Source: CAWGLW01 sp963823525
GTDB taxonomy: Bacteria > Pseudomonadota > Gammaproteobacteria > Steroidobacterales > Steroidobacteraceae
NCBI GenBank assembly: GCA_963823525.1
Contig: CAWGLW010000006.1
Location: 310,001-374,000 of the forward strand
Direction: 5' to 3'
DNA length: 64,000 nucleotides
Shown here: positions 1 through 7,934 of the stretch, piece after piece
How positions within the stretch are numbered: position 1 is the stretch's first letter
Layout of the letters: each line of letters starts with the position of its first letter
The notes under the pieces: model-generated
The model's database searches: none
Seen by the model: the letters and a program-made list of their open reading frames with translations, nothing else
Told to the model about the DNA's origin: nothing
Made by a program: the position numbers and the translations under genes

Positions 1-422
1 CGATCCTGGCCGGGGCCCCGGAGGCGGTCGAAGCGGCGATGATCGACTATGGCCGGCACCTCGGCACGGCCTTCCAGCTGGTCGATGACGCGCTGGATTA
101 CCAGGCCAATGAAGCCGAACTCGGCAAGAACCTCGGCGACGACCTGGCCGAAGGCAAACCGACCCTGCCGCTGATCTACGCGCTGTCGCACTCCTCGCCC
201 GAGGATACGGCCCGGCTGCGCGTGGTGGTCGAAAACGGAGGTGCCGACGACCTCGAAGAGGTCACGCGCGCGATTGAATCGTCGGGGGGGCTTGAGTACA
301 CTGCCCGGCTGGCGCGCCAGGAGACCGATCTTGCGATCGAGGCGCTCCGCCGGGTTCCCGACTCGGCATACAAGGAAGCGTTGCGAGCGCTCGCTGAAAT
401 CGCGGTGGCACGCCGGTCCTGA
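1..422 (+). CDS. ispB: Octaprenyl/polyprenyl diphosphate synthase, C-terminal part (cut by window start)
   Basis: Trans-prenyltransferase that extends an isoprenoid chain for the side chain of ubiquinone or menaquinone. The frame is open from base 3, so the first visible residues (ILAGAP...) are internal and the true start lies before the window; about 139 C-terminal residues are present. The second Asp-rich metal/pyrophosphate motif is seen as FQLVDDALDY, followed by the family signature GKNLGDDLAEGKPTLPLIYA. The C-terminal helices end at a TGA at 420-422. A tRNA-Pro follows 27 bp later. The call as a long-chain polyprenyl synthase is secure; the exact chain length (C40 or other) cannot be told from this part. 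Confidence 0.93.
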   Translation, partial: ILAGAPEAVEAAMIDYGRHLGTAFQLVDDALDYQANEAELGKNLGDDLAEGKPTLPLIYALSHSSPEDTARLRVVVENGGADDLEEVTRAIESSGGLEYTARLARQETDLAIEALRRVPDSAYKEALRALAEIAVARRS

Positions 423-449
423 GGCCTGCCGCCTCGCCGGATCCGCAGA

Positions 450-526
450 CGGGGTGTAGCTCAGCCTGGTAGAGCGCTACGTTCGGGACGTAGAAGTCGG
501 AGGTTCAAATCCTCTCACCCCGACCA
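450..526 (+). tRNA. tRNA-Pro (anticodon CGG)
   Basis: A 77-nt cloverleaf. The acceptor stem CGGGGTG (450-456) pairs with CACCCCG (516-522). The anticodon stem CTACG (477-481)/CGTAG (489-493) encloses loop TTCGGGA with anticodon CGG at 484-486. The T arm has GGTTCAAATCC. The discriminator base A (523) is followed by an encoded CCA (524-526). The C1-G72 acceptor start is typical of bacterial tRNA-Pro. Confidence 0.97.
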
Positions 527-530
527 GCCG

Positions 531-1037
531 TCATTTGCGCGATGCGCGCATATCCCGGGCGAGTTGCGCGCGTCCACGCACCAGCTCAGCAAACTCCGGG
601 CTCCAGTCCTTTTCACTGAAGTCCAGCCAGCTCAGCACGCCACGGTTTATCAGCAGGGAGTCCATCAGCCGTTGGGTGCCCTCGAAACGCTCGGGATCGT
701 GACCGATTATCTGATGGCGCGCGAACGCGCCCTGAAAGCCGGAAAACATGTTTCTCAGCAGAAAATCGAAGCGTATCTTCTCGATTTTGTCGAGTTCATC
801 AAAACTTCTGATCCCTTTTTCAAAAAGCGCTGCAAGTTCCGGATTCAGAATGAGGAGTTCTCGAATGTGATTGCCTGCCTCGACGGTCCGCTCGAATGAC
901 GCCAGCCGATTTAGCTCAAAGGTCTGCGATATCTGGCGCGTGTTCTGGCGGATCTGTACCGCCAGGTAGATGAGGGAAATGACAACCGCCAGCGCGCCTA
1001 TCAACTCACCGATCGCGCCCCAATCCTGGATGGACAT
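531..1037 (-). CDS. Small membrane-anchored protein of unknown function
   Basis: 168 residues from the ATG at 1037, preceded by GTGAGGTCAGCA, a usable Shine-Dalgarno; the reading frame is open 15 codons further up but without a better site. Residues about 9-30 (IGELIGALAVVISLIYLAVQ) form one transmembrane helix, followed by a charged, largely helical cytoplasmic or periplasmic domain containing QNTRQISQ and a C-terminal RGRAQLARDM helix. I recall similar proteins in marine gammaproteobacteria but no named function. It converges on the tRNA-Pro gene, with only 4 bp between them. Confidence 0.75.
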   Translation of the reverse strand: MSIQDWGAIGELIGALAVVISLIYLAVQIRQNTRQISQTFELNRLASFERTVEAGNHIRELLILNPELAALFEKGIRSFDELDKIEKIRFDFLLRNMFSGFQGAFARHQIIGHDPERFEGTQRLMDSLLINRGVLSWLDFSEKDWSPEFAELVRGRAQLARDMRASRK

Positions 1038-1222
1038 TGCTGACCTCACTTGTTGGCCAAATGACCCGCCATCACACTTCAAGCCGGGCGTCCGAGGCGG
1101 CCCGATGGCCTGGCTCCAAGCTTTTTCAAGGTGCCAAACAGCCGCGCTGCGGCGGAATTTGGCAAGACACCGTCAGGCCAGACTCGCAGTACAGCGTGCA
1201 GGATTTTCACGAGGTTGACCAG

Positions 1223-1678
1223 ATGACTCAATTACCCGCGACCCGCGCACACGAACTGGATCTGACCGATGGCTGGCTGCGTATCCGGTTTGACCGACCG
1301 GCACAGCGCAACGCGTTATCGGCGAACTCCGTGGCCGAACTGACTGACGTGCTTGAGTCGGTTCGCCACGACCGCTCGGTTCGCGGCATCAGCTTTCGTG
1401 GCAATGGCGGAGTCTTCTGCGCCGGCGGCGACTTGCAGGAATTCAGCGAGATCGCATCGGCCGGGGCCCGAACAGAATCCCGTGCGCTGAGCGTCAGTCA
1501 CGGTGCTGCGCGCCTTTTTGAGTGCATCGACACGGCACCGCAGTTGAGCTTGTCACTGATTGAGGGTGCAGCGATCGGCGGCGGGCTCGGGATTGCCTGT
1601 GCAAATCGGGAACCGTCTGTAATTCGGGGACAGTTTACTTATCTCGTAGCGAGCGAACAGCGCGATTCGAACACCTAG
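1223..1678 (+). pseudogene. Enoyl-CoA hydratase/isomerase family gene, 3' half lost
   Basis: Starts at ATG 1223 with GAGG at 1211-1214. The N-terminal crotonase fold is clear: RIRFDRPAQRNALS, then the oxyanion-hole segment FCAGGDLQEF, then IEGAAIGGGLGIACA. At that point, where a normal member continues with a CD-R-A-x-F motif and another 110-130 residues, the frame runs into a 24-bp inverted-repeat arm and stops at 1676-1678 within the element. The second catalytic acid region and the C-terminal trimerisation helices are therefore missing. The neighbour on the other side is the end of a carbonic anhydrase on the opposite strand, so the lost part is not nearby. Probably non-functional. Confidence 0.8.
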
Positions 1679-1701
1679 AGATAAGTAAACTGTCCCCGAA
1701 T
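1622..1701. repeat. 80-bp palindromic REP/MITE-like element
   Basis: Perfect 24-bp inverted arms: 1622-1645 (begins ATTCGGGGACAGTTTACT) and 1678-1701 (its exact reverse complement), separated by 32 bp. The element starts inside the broken hydratase gene and its last base is shared with the TGA stop of the carbonic anhydrase gene. Termini with GGGGACAGT..ACTTA are, as I recall, common around REP-associated tyrosine (IS200-like) transposases in gammaproteobacteria, but no transposase is in this window. The spacer holds ATTCGAAC, like a tRNA T-loop in reverse, which is probably chance. Confidence 0.75.
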
Positions 1702-2330
1702 CAGGCCATAGGCGGCATTCCGTCGAAGAACTCGACGACGCCGCTGTCCAGTGAATATTCCGCACCGACGACGAGCAGGCCTTGTTTTTCGATCAGTTCT
1801 TCGAGTATTTCCGAACCATTGCGCAGCTGGTTCGCCGAGGCCCGGATATTGGCCCTGACCGCGTGCTCGATCAGCGCGTCCGGGTCCTTGCGAAGGTCCG
1901 TCTCCAGAAGCCCTTCGACGGCAGGCCGAATGCGGTTGACGATCGAACGCAGATTGCGCGAGCGGCTCTCGGTCGGCTGCCCGAGCTCTTCGAGCGTGGC
2001 CAATACGGCGCCGCACATCGAGTGCCCAAGTACGACGACGAGGCGTGTGCCAAACCGCTCCGTCGCCAGTTCCACGCTGCCGATCTGCGAAGGCGCGACG
2101 ATATTCCCGGCAACCCGGATCACGAACAGGTCACCCAGCCCCTGGTCGAAAACGATCTCCGCCGGTACGCGCGAGTCCGAGCAACCCAGGATCACCGCGA
2201 ATGGCGCCTGCCCGGCCGCGACTTCGCCACGACGTTCCCCGCTCGATGCCGTGTGGGGTTCCCTTCTTTCGGAAACAAAGCGGCGATTACCCTCCTGCAC
2301 TCGCCGCAGTGCCTGAAGCGCAGAAATCAT
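1701..2330 (-). CDS. Beta-class carbonic anhydrase
   Basis: 209 residues; interconverts CO2 and bicarbonate in the cytoplasm. The zinc site is complete: C50 and D52 in GCSDSRVPAE, H103 and C106 in LGHSMCGAVLA, with the Asp-Arg dyad D52/R54. The N-terminal helix ALRRVQEGNRRF is typical of the family. An AAAGG lies about 9 bp upstream of the ATG at 2330. Length fits bacterial Can/CynT-like enzymes. Its stop codon abuts a palindromic element. A bicarbonate-consuming PEP carboxylase is encoded elsewhere in the window, which fits an anaplerotic use, though this link is inference. Confidence 0.93.
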   Translation of the reverse strand: MISALQALRRVQEGNRRFVSERREPHTASSGERRGEVAAGQAPFAVILGCSDSRVPAEIVFDQGLGDLFVIRVAGNIVAPSQIGSVELATERFGTRLVVVLGHSMCGAVLATLEELGQPTESRSRNLRSIVNRIRPAVEGLLETDLRKDPDALIEHAVRANIRASANQLRNGSEILEELIEKQGLLVVGAEYSLDSGVVEFFDGMPPMA

Positions 2331-2579
2331 TTTCGACTACCTTTGCATTGAGTCGCCCCAGCGGGCAGCGGTATGAACATTATTGCCAGCGCCACCGGGC
2401 ACGCAAGTGATCCGGCCGGCATGACGCCCAGGGAGAGGGCAAGGCCTTCCGGGCGGCGCAGCCGAAATGGGCCTGTTTGCGCCGCCTTGCGGTCCTCTAC
2501 AATCCCCGGCACCGATGCGGCGATGCCGGCGAGAGCCCGGATGACCCCGACGCACACCCCGATCAGACACGGAGCCGCC

Positions 2580-3251
2580 ATGAGCAAGACACCAAAGACA
2601 GTTCGCCTGCTGGGCATGATCGTCGCCACGCTGTTGACGGTCAGCTGCGCGTCGACACCGAAAGCGCCGCAGAACTGGGACGGATTGGAACGTATTGCCA
2701 GCAAGCGCTTTACAGCAGTCTACGCGCGGCCCGGCATCGAGTTCGCGAGCTACCAGAACGTCCTGCTCGATCCGGTCGAGGTGGCGTTCGACAAGCAGTG
2801 GGATCCGCAGAGCGCCCGCGAGGACCTCGCACAGAGGTTCACACCCGAGGCACTCGAAGCCATCGACGCCGAGATAGCGACGGAATTCCGGCGCCTGTTC
2901 GCCGCCGAACTCCGCAAGGGCGGCTATGAACTCGTCAACACGGCGGGGAACAACACCTTGCGCATCAGCCCGAGCCTGATCGACATTTACATCAATGCAC
3001 CGGTCGACATCTCGGCCGGGCGACCGGGGACCTACATGGTGGAAGCGGGCCGCATGACCCTGATGATGGAACTGCGCGACGGCCCGACCGGGCAGTTGCT
3101 TGGTCGGGTGGTTGACCAGAAAGCCGGCGCCGCGACAGGCTACCTCGAGGTGAGCGACTCGGTCGCGAAATCCCCCGGTTTTCGCAGCGCCGTGACCGCC
3201 TGGGCCACACAATTGCGGCTCGGCCTGGACGAGGTCAACGGGCGGCCTTAA
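2580..3251 (+). CDS. DUF3313-type outer-membrane lipoprotein
   Basis: 223 residues from ATG 2580 (GGAG 5 bp upstream); the longer open frame has no signal sequence. The N-terminus is a lipoprotein signal with lipobox TVSC, cysteine about residue 22. The mature part shows family-like segments: NWDGLERI, VYARPGIEFASYQNVLLDPVEVAF and a late ELRKGGYELV / TLRISPSLIDIYINAP section. DUF3313 proteins are surface or periplasmic lipoproteins of unknown role. The gene stands alone and converges on a second lipoprotein gene; a GC-rich inverted repeat lies between the two stops. Confidence 0.8.
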   Translation: MSKTPKTVRLLGMIVATLLTVSCASTPKAPQNWDGLERIASKRFTAVYARPGIEFASYQNVLLDPVEVAFDKQWDPQSAREDLAQRFTPEALEAIDAEIATEFRRLFAAELRKGGYELVNTAGNNTLRISPSLIDIYINAPVDISAGRPGTYMVEAGRMTLMMELRDGPTGQLLGRVVDQKAGAATGYLEVSDSVAKSPGFRSAVTAWATQLRLGLDEVNGRP

Positions 3252-3260
3252 ACAGTCTCC

Positions 3261-3289
3261 CCCGGCCGGCCGTTCACAGTGTGGCCGGG
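3261..3289. terminator. Candidate hairpin between convergent genes
   Basis: CCCGGCC at 3261-3267 pairs with GGCCGGG at 3283-3289 around a 15-nt loop. It lies at the convergent ends of the two lipoprotein genes and overlaps the stop codon of the minus-strand one. There is no T-run on either side, so intrinsic termination is uncertain. Confidence 0.35.
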
Positions 3290-3771
3290 TCCACGAGCTC
3301 CGCCTGCGACTTCGGTATTTCAAAGTCGCCCTCAGTCTCAAAGCGGTAGCTCTTATAGCCCGGCCCGCTCAATTTGCCGGTCATCTCGTAGCTGATCTTC
3401 TCGACCGGTTTACCGTCCATCACGCCGAGCACCTGACGGACCATGCGCAGCACAGACACCGTGACCGGCACCTTCACGATCGTCTCGCCAAACCTCGGCA
3501 CGGTGCCACTCTCATCACTGACACCGGTGGCGAAGGTCTTGTTCAATACGTCGACCTGAACCGAGGCGCCGTTGTACTCGATCGTCTCGTCGTTCGGATT
3601 CTGTACGCGCAACTTGACCATCATGCGCAGTTCCATGCCCTCGCCCTGCAGGGGCTCTATCCCGGCCACGGTGACCTGCAGGGGATCCCTTTGCGGCAGG
3701 CTCGCGCAGGCGCCAAAAATCAGCAGCACGAAAGCTGAAAGCAATACACGCAGGGCGTGGGTCGTTCTCAC
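3274..3771 (-). CDS. LEA2/WHy-domain lipoprotein
   Basis: 165 residues starting at GTG 3771, chosen because AAGGAG sits 6 bp upstream and a lipoprotein signal follows directly (RVLLSAFVLLIFGAC, lipid-anchored Cys about residue 23). The mature domain is a Late Embryogenesis Abundant type-2 beta-sandwich: MVKLRVQNPNDETIEYNGAS, then VPRFGETIVKVPVTVS and the C-terminal GPGYKSYRFETEGDFEIP. Bacterial LEA14-like lipoproteins are linked to stress or desiccation tolerance, with no defined partner. The open frame extends far upstream but that part is arginine-rich, low-complexity and unlike a protein. Confidence 0.82.
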   Translation of the reverse strand: MRTTHALRVLLSAFVLLIFGACASLPQRDPLQVTVAGIEPLQGEGMELRMMVKLRVQNPNDETIEYNGASVQVDVLNKTFATGVSDESGTVPRFGETIVKVPVTVSVLRMVRQVLGVMDGKPVEKISYEMTGKLSGPGYKSYRFETEGDFEIPKSQAELVDPATL

Positions 3772-4117
3772 ACTGAACTCCTTGGGTGGGGTGGGGCCGC
3801 CGAGCCTGCTGTCCGGATATTTTTCGGCAGCTATCCCGAGTTTACCTGACGAGAGATGCTCTCGGCCGTGGCGCCTGCGCTCACCTCGAGCTGGCGCTGC
3901 CCTCGCAACCCCGGCATCGGGTGCATCAGCCTGCGCCCTGAGGTCATGGGCTTCGCTCGCGTGTGCCTTGCAGAGCCTGGCCTCGGTCGTCGACGCCTCG
4001 TCCTCAGAAACCGCGGCTGCCACGGTCGGCAATGGAAACTCACTGTCTGCAGCGGACTCGGGCACGGCCCGCCGTCCGCCGCTTGTTTCTGCCCGTTCTC
4101 TCAGGCGAGGCCATCGC
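3772..4117. other. Intergenic stretch with no recognisable gene
   Basis: 346 bp between two minus-strand genes. All six frames contain open stretches, as expected at this GC content, but none has a convincing start, ribosome site or protein-like composition. It presumably holds the promoter of the LEA-type lipoprotein gene and the end of the transcript of the upstream gene. No tRNA-like or riboswitch-like fold was seen. Confidence 0.5.
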
Positions 4118-4606
4118 TCAATGGCCTTTCCCGCCCTGCTTCGGGGGAGTCGCCGACTGGGGTGGTCCCTGACGGGTGCGGTCAAGGTCGCGATTCATTT
4201 CCTGATCGCGCTGTGCAGGCGGAACTTCCGCAATCGGCTTGCCGGAGGACTGCCCCGTGGCTCGGTACGGGTCTGAACCGCCCGTCGTGCTTTTGCCCTT
4301 CGGCAGGGTGGTGCCATCCGCAGCCAGCGCTACGCCCTGCTTCTCGGCGCGAACCTGCATCTGCCGGCGGTGCTCCTGCTGGAACTGCGCTCGCTCCTGC
4401 TCGGTGTGAAGCGACTGCAGCTGCCGCTGATACTGCGCCCGCTCCTGCTCGCTCATCAGCTGCTGGCCGTATATGGCCGGCTGATGAAGTCGCTGCTCGT
4501 TGCGCTGCGACGCTTTTGCGCCTTCCGGTGGCGCCTGGGCATGAGACGCGCCGGTCACCGCCAGCGTGCCGAGAACCGCGAAAAGGAGCATTACAGGATT
4601 CATCAT
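4118..4606 (-). CDS. Exported Gln/Arg-rich coiled-coil protein
   Basis: About 162 residues from the double ATG at 4606/4603, after CGGGAGAGAGCA. A signal peptide (MLLFAVLGTLAVTGASHAQA) ends near residue 25. The mature protein is an amphipathic, highly charged helix: MSEQERAQYQRQLQSLHTEQ followed by QEHRRQMQVRAEKQG, then a flexible Gly/Pro/Gln tail with QSATPPKQGGKG. Similar small proteins (SEQERAxYRxxMRS...EHHxxMQxRA) occur in many Proteobacteria without an assigned role; a Spy-like periplasmic chaperone or scaffolding role is only a guess. It is divergent from the response regulator gene. Confidence 0.72.
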   Translation of the reverse strand: MMNPVMLLFAVLGTLAVTGASHAQAPPEGAKASQRNEQRLHQPAIYGQQLMSEQERAQYQRQLQSLHTEQERAQFQQEHRRQMQVRAEKQGVALAADGTTLPKGKSTTGGSDPYRATGQSSGKPIAEVPPAQRDQEMNRDLDRTRQGPPQSATPPKQGGKGH

Positions 4607-4848
4607 TGCTCTCTCCCGGAGCCGCATGGGTTGGCAAAGAGCCGGTTCTCCAAAGGGTCTGCCCAGCGGCGCCCACACTTCTCTTATAGGCTCTGGCGCT
4701 TATAAATTGCTTAATTTCATGCCACTGGCAGAAATGCTTCGTCTTATGTAAACGGTGGTCGCCAGCGACTCGATACACCGGCCCGCTGTGGCGTAGTTTG
4801 CTGCGTATACGGATGGTGCAACGGTAAGTCGACGCGCAAAGTGGCCGC

Positions 4849-5514
4849 ATGCGAGTGCTCGTTGTGGATGACTCGGAGCGCCTGCGCCAGGCCCTCGCGA
4901 CCGGTTTGCAAAGCTTCGGCATGACCGTGGCGACGGCCGCGCACGGCGGAGAAGCACTGGATCAGCTCGACGAGGCGCCCTGCGACGTGATGGTCCTTGA
5001 CCTCATGATGCCGGTCGTCGATGGCCTGCAGGTCCTCCGCGTACTGCAGTCACGGCCGGTCAGGCCGCGAATTCTCGTGCTCTCGGCACGCGACCAGGTC
5101 AATGATCGAGTCGAGGCACTGGACCTGGGCGCCGACGACTACCTGGTCAAGCCCTTCGCCCTCGACGAAGTCCGCGCCCGCATCCAGGCGCTCCGGCGAC
5201 GACCCGCCGACGAGGATAAGCTCGTACTGCAGGCAGGCGACCTGCGTATCGATACGCTGGCGAAGCTCGTTCGAGCAGGAGGCGCGGTCCTGACACTGAC
5301 GCCCAAGGAGTATGCGCTGCTCGAGCTGCTGGTGCGCCGCCGCGGTTGCGTCCTCAGTCGAGGCCAGATTTTTGCGCAGCTCTACGAAATTGACAGCGAT
5401 GTCGGCGACAAGGTCATCGAGGTACTCATGAGCACGCTGCGCGCAAAGCTTTCGCTGGCGGGCATCCACGACCTCATTGAGACCCGACGCGGGTTCGGTT
5501 ACGTCGTTGCTTGA
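4849..5514 (+). CDS. OmpR/PhoP-family response regulator
   Basis: 221 residues. The receiver domain (1-115) has the acidic pair D7/D8, phosphoacceptor D51 in VMVLDLMMPVVDG, T/S switch in VLSA and K101 in DDYLVKPF. The C-terminal winged helix (about 130-220) shows LTPKEYALLELLVRRRG and the recognition-helix region EVLMSTLRAKL. Its TGA ends 4 bp before the ATG of the partner kinase. It probably binds DNA as a phosphorylated dimer; its targets are unknown. An AT-rich stretch around 4697-4715 upstream may hold the promoter. Confidence 0.93.
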   Translation: MRVLVVDDSERLRQALATGLQSFGMTVATAAHGGEALDQLDEAPCDVMVLDLMMPVVDGLQVLRVLQSRPVRPRILVLSARDQVNDRVEALDLGADDYLVKPFALDEVRARIQALRRRPADEDKLVLQAGDLRIDTLAKLVRAGGAVLTLTPKEYALLELLVRRRGCVLSRGQIFAQLYEIDSDVGDKVIEVLMSTLRAKLSLAGIHDLIETRRGFGYVVA

Positions 5515-5518
5515 TCGA

Positions 5519-6895
5519 ATGCATCGCTCGCTGAAAGGGCGGCTGTTGCTGTCATTGTCAGCGGGCCTCATTCTTACGCTGGCTGTGGCCTTCTTCGGGC
5601 TGCACAGCCTGATTCGCAACGAACTTTATGCGCAGCTCGACTCTGACCTGAGAGCGCACGTGGATTCGCTGCTCGCGTTCGCCGTCGAGAACCCAGGGCG
5701 GGAGAACACCGCCGAGTTCGATCCCGAGTTTCGAGCCAAGGCGCACGAAGACTTCTTCCAGATCTGGGACGGCAGCGGCCGCGTCGTCGCCCGCTCCGAC
5801 TCGAGCGCCGGTCGCGACCTGCCAAGACCGCAGGACAACCCGGGTCAGTCGGCTGCCGCCTACGACCTCGCGCTTCCGGACGGACATCGCGGCCGTGCCC
5901 TGACCCGGTTCACCGCCCTGCCACCGGTCGATCCCAGAGCCAGCCTTACAGTCATCCTCGCAAAGGAGACCGAGTCGCTGGAGCGCCTCGAGACACGCGT
6001 ACACCGGTGGCTCGCGCTGATTGCGGTGGCGGTCGTGCTGGCCGCGTTCATGGTCGTTCGTCGATCAATCAATCGCAGCCTCGAGACTGTCGACGATCTG
6101 GCCAACCTGGCCGATCGTATCGATCCAGAGGCGCCGCGGATGGAATCGGCAATCGAGGCGCTGCCGCTCGAACTGCGGCCCGTCGCGAGCAAGTTATCCG
6201 CCCTGCTCGAGGGGCTGCTCAGCGCGCTCGAACGTGAGCGGCGATTCGCACGCAACGTTGCGCATGAACTGCGCAACCCTCTCGCTGAGGCTCGCATGCT
6301 CGCCGACGTGAGCAGCCAGGCAACAACGCTCGACGAAGTGCAGGAGTCGATGCGCGAACTCAGTATCACGATCTCGGAACTGGAACAGATTGTCGAATCG
6401 TTGCTGGCCATGGCCCGATACGAGGCCGGGCGTGAAACGCCGCAGCCCGAACCGATCGACCTCGTGGCCGAGGTCCGGCGACAACTCGCGTTGATTGAGC
6501 TCGGCGCAAAACTCCGGCGCCTCGAGATTCGGGCAGATCTCCCGCGGGAATTCTGGGTGCTCTCGGACTCCGCCCTTTTGAAGCGCCTGATCGCAAACCT
6601 GGTCGCCAATGCTGTAGCGCACGCTCCTGAGGGTTCCCGCGTCGATGTCTGGCTCAGCGACAGCGGCGTTTTGAATACGGCTAACGACGCACCCCACCTT
6701 TCACAAGACGAAGTGGCAAAGCTCGGCGAACGCTTCTTTCGCATCGACTCCGGTGATGGGCGGACTCACGCCGGTCTCGGCCTGAGCCTGGCGCAGGCCG
6801 TCGCAAGACTCCTGGCGGTCAGGCTCGAACTGCGGCTCGACAACACGCAACGGCTGATTGCGACCGTCAGCGGCTTTGAGGGGCTTGACGACTGA
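5519..6895 (+). CDS. Two-component sensor histidine kinase
   Basis: 458 residues from ATG 5519, 4 bp after the regulator's stop; a TTG at 5507 overlapping that stop is an alternative. Membrane helices at about 7-28 and 162-180 enclose a periplasmic sensor domain of some 130 residues. A short HAMP-like linker is followed by the dimerisation helix with H249 in FARNVAHELRNPL, an N box (LIANLVANAVAHA) and a G2-type box (GLGLSLAQAV). QseC/PhoQ-like architecture. Signal unknown. It forms an operon with the regulator upstream. Confidence 0.92.
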   Translation: MHRSLKGRLLLSLSAGLILTLAVAFFGLHSLIRNELYAQLDSDLRAHVDSLLAFAVENPGRENTAEFDPEFRAKAHEDFFQIWDGSGRVVARSDSSAGRDLPRPQDNPGQSAAAYDLALPDGHRGRALTRFTALPPVDPRASLTVILAKETESLERLETRVHRWLALIAVAVVLAAFMVVRRSINRSLETVDDLANLADRIDPEAPRMESAIEALPLELRPVASKLSALLEGLLSALERERRFARNVAHELRNPLAEARMLADVSSQATTLDEVQESMRELSITISELEQIVESLLAMARYEAGRETPQPEPIDLVAEVRRQLALIELGAKLRRLEIRADLPREFWVLSDSALLKRLIANLVANAVAHAPEGSRVDVWLSDSGVLNTANDAPHLSQDEVAKLGERFFRIDSGDGRTHAGLGLSLAQAVARLLAVRLELRLDNTQRLIATVSGFEGLDD

Positions 6896-6956
6896 GCAGC
6901 CCGCCGATCATGCGGACGTGCCAGGACCCAGGCGCAGGGCCGTACGGGTTCGGTGC

Positions 6957-7934
6957 TCAAGCGGCGCGGCCGGACTTTTCCTCAAGTCGCCGGGCAGCCA
7001 CCTCCCTTGCAGCGAGGACACGTTGCTCCGGTTCGCGCGCCGTCGCGAGCAGCAGGTCGATATCGGCGAATCGACGCAGCAGGCCTTCCTGGTTGGCGAT
7101 CTGTACGTTCAACCCGGGCCGGGCGTTGAGTTCAAGCAACAGTGGGCCGCGTTCGGCGTCAAGCACGACGTCAGCGCCGAGGTAACCCAGCCCGGTCAGC
7201 TCGTAGCAACGCGCTGCCATCAGCAGGATGCTTTCCCAGTGCGGTATCTCGATGCCCGATATGCGGGCGCCGGTGTCGGGGTGTTCGTCAACGATGCGGT
7301 TTCCCGCGCCAACCGCAGCGAGGGTCTCACCCCTGGCAATGCAGATGCCCGCTCCCACTGCGCCCTGGTGAAGATTGGCTTTGCCGTCGGATTGCCGGGT
7401 CGGCAACCGAACCATCGACATCACCGGATAGCCCTTGTAGACGATGATGCGCAGATCCGGCACGCCCTCGAAACTGACGTGTTCGAACACCGGATCGAAA
7501 CGCACCCGATACTCGACCATGACATGGTCGGGCAGGCCACCAAGGCTGAACTGACCGGACAGTGCATTAGTCAGGTGATGCTCGAGTTCTTCCCACTCGA
7601 TCAGTCGGCCGCTGCTGGTTCGATAACGATTTCCGCGGCGCGAGACCACGACAATGATGCCGTCCCCCTGGCTGCCGTGCGCCGGCTTCAACACGAAATC
7701 CTGATGGTCTCCGATAATGCCCGGCAGCTCACGGATCTCGTGCGGCGTCTTGATCACGCCGTAAAGCTCGGGTACCGGGACACCGTGCTCGATGGCAAGT
7801 TTCTTGGTCAACAGTTTGTTGTCGACCACCGGATAATTTTCACGCGAGTTGAGCAGCATGATGAAGTCGGCATTGCGCTGGTTGATCCCCAGCACGCCGG
7901 CTTTACGCAGCGCACGCCAACGACGCACGATCAT
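6957..7934 (-). CDS. RimK-like ATP-grasp ligase (alpha-L-glutamate ligase-related)
   Basis: 325 residues. ATP-grasp enzymes join an amino acid to a carboxylate through an acyl-phosphate. Visible elements: VLGINQRNADFI at the N-terminus, the ATP-binding lysine segment DFVLKPAHGSQGDGIIVV, VMVEYRVRFDPVF, and the metal-binding LLLELNARPGLNVQIAN near residue 280. This is the RimK-related subfamily found with a transglutaminase-like 7-TM protein and a retropepsin-like protease, both encoded just upstream here; the 4-bp ATGA overlap with the 7-TM gene shows one transcript. Substrate unknown; peptide or protein tagging is inferred. Confidence 0.9.
   Translation of the reverse strand: MIVRRWRALRKAGVLGINQRNADFIMLLNSRENYPVVDNKLLTKKLAIEHGVPVPELYGVIKTPHEIRELPGIIGDHQDFVLKPAHGSQGDGIIVVVSRRGNRYRTSSGRLIEWEELEHHLTNALSGQFSLGGLPDHVMVEYRVRFDPVFEHVSFEGVPDLRIIVYKGYPVMSMVRLPTRQSDGKANLHQGAVGAGICIARGETLAAVGAGNRIVDEHPDTGARISGIEIPHWESILLMAARCYELTGLGYLGADVVLDAERGPLLLELNARPGLNVQIANQEGLLRRFADIDLLLATAREPEQRVLAAREVAARRLEEKSGRAA

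Noticed and set aside
1661..1677. ATTCGAAC in the palindromic element as part of a tRNA gene
   Set aside because: No acceptor, D or anticodon stems can be built around it.
2337..3341. 334-codon minus-strand open frame over the DUF3313 lipoprotein gene
   Set aside because: Arg/Gly-rich shadow; the plus strand has a lipobox and family motifs.
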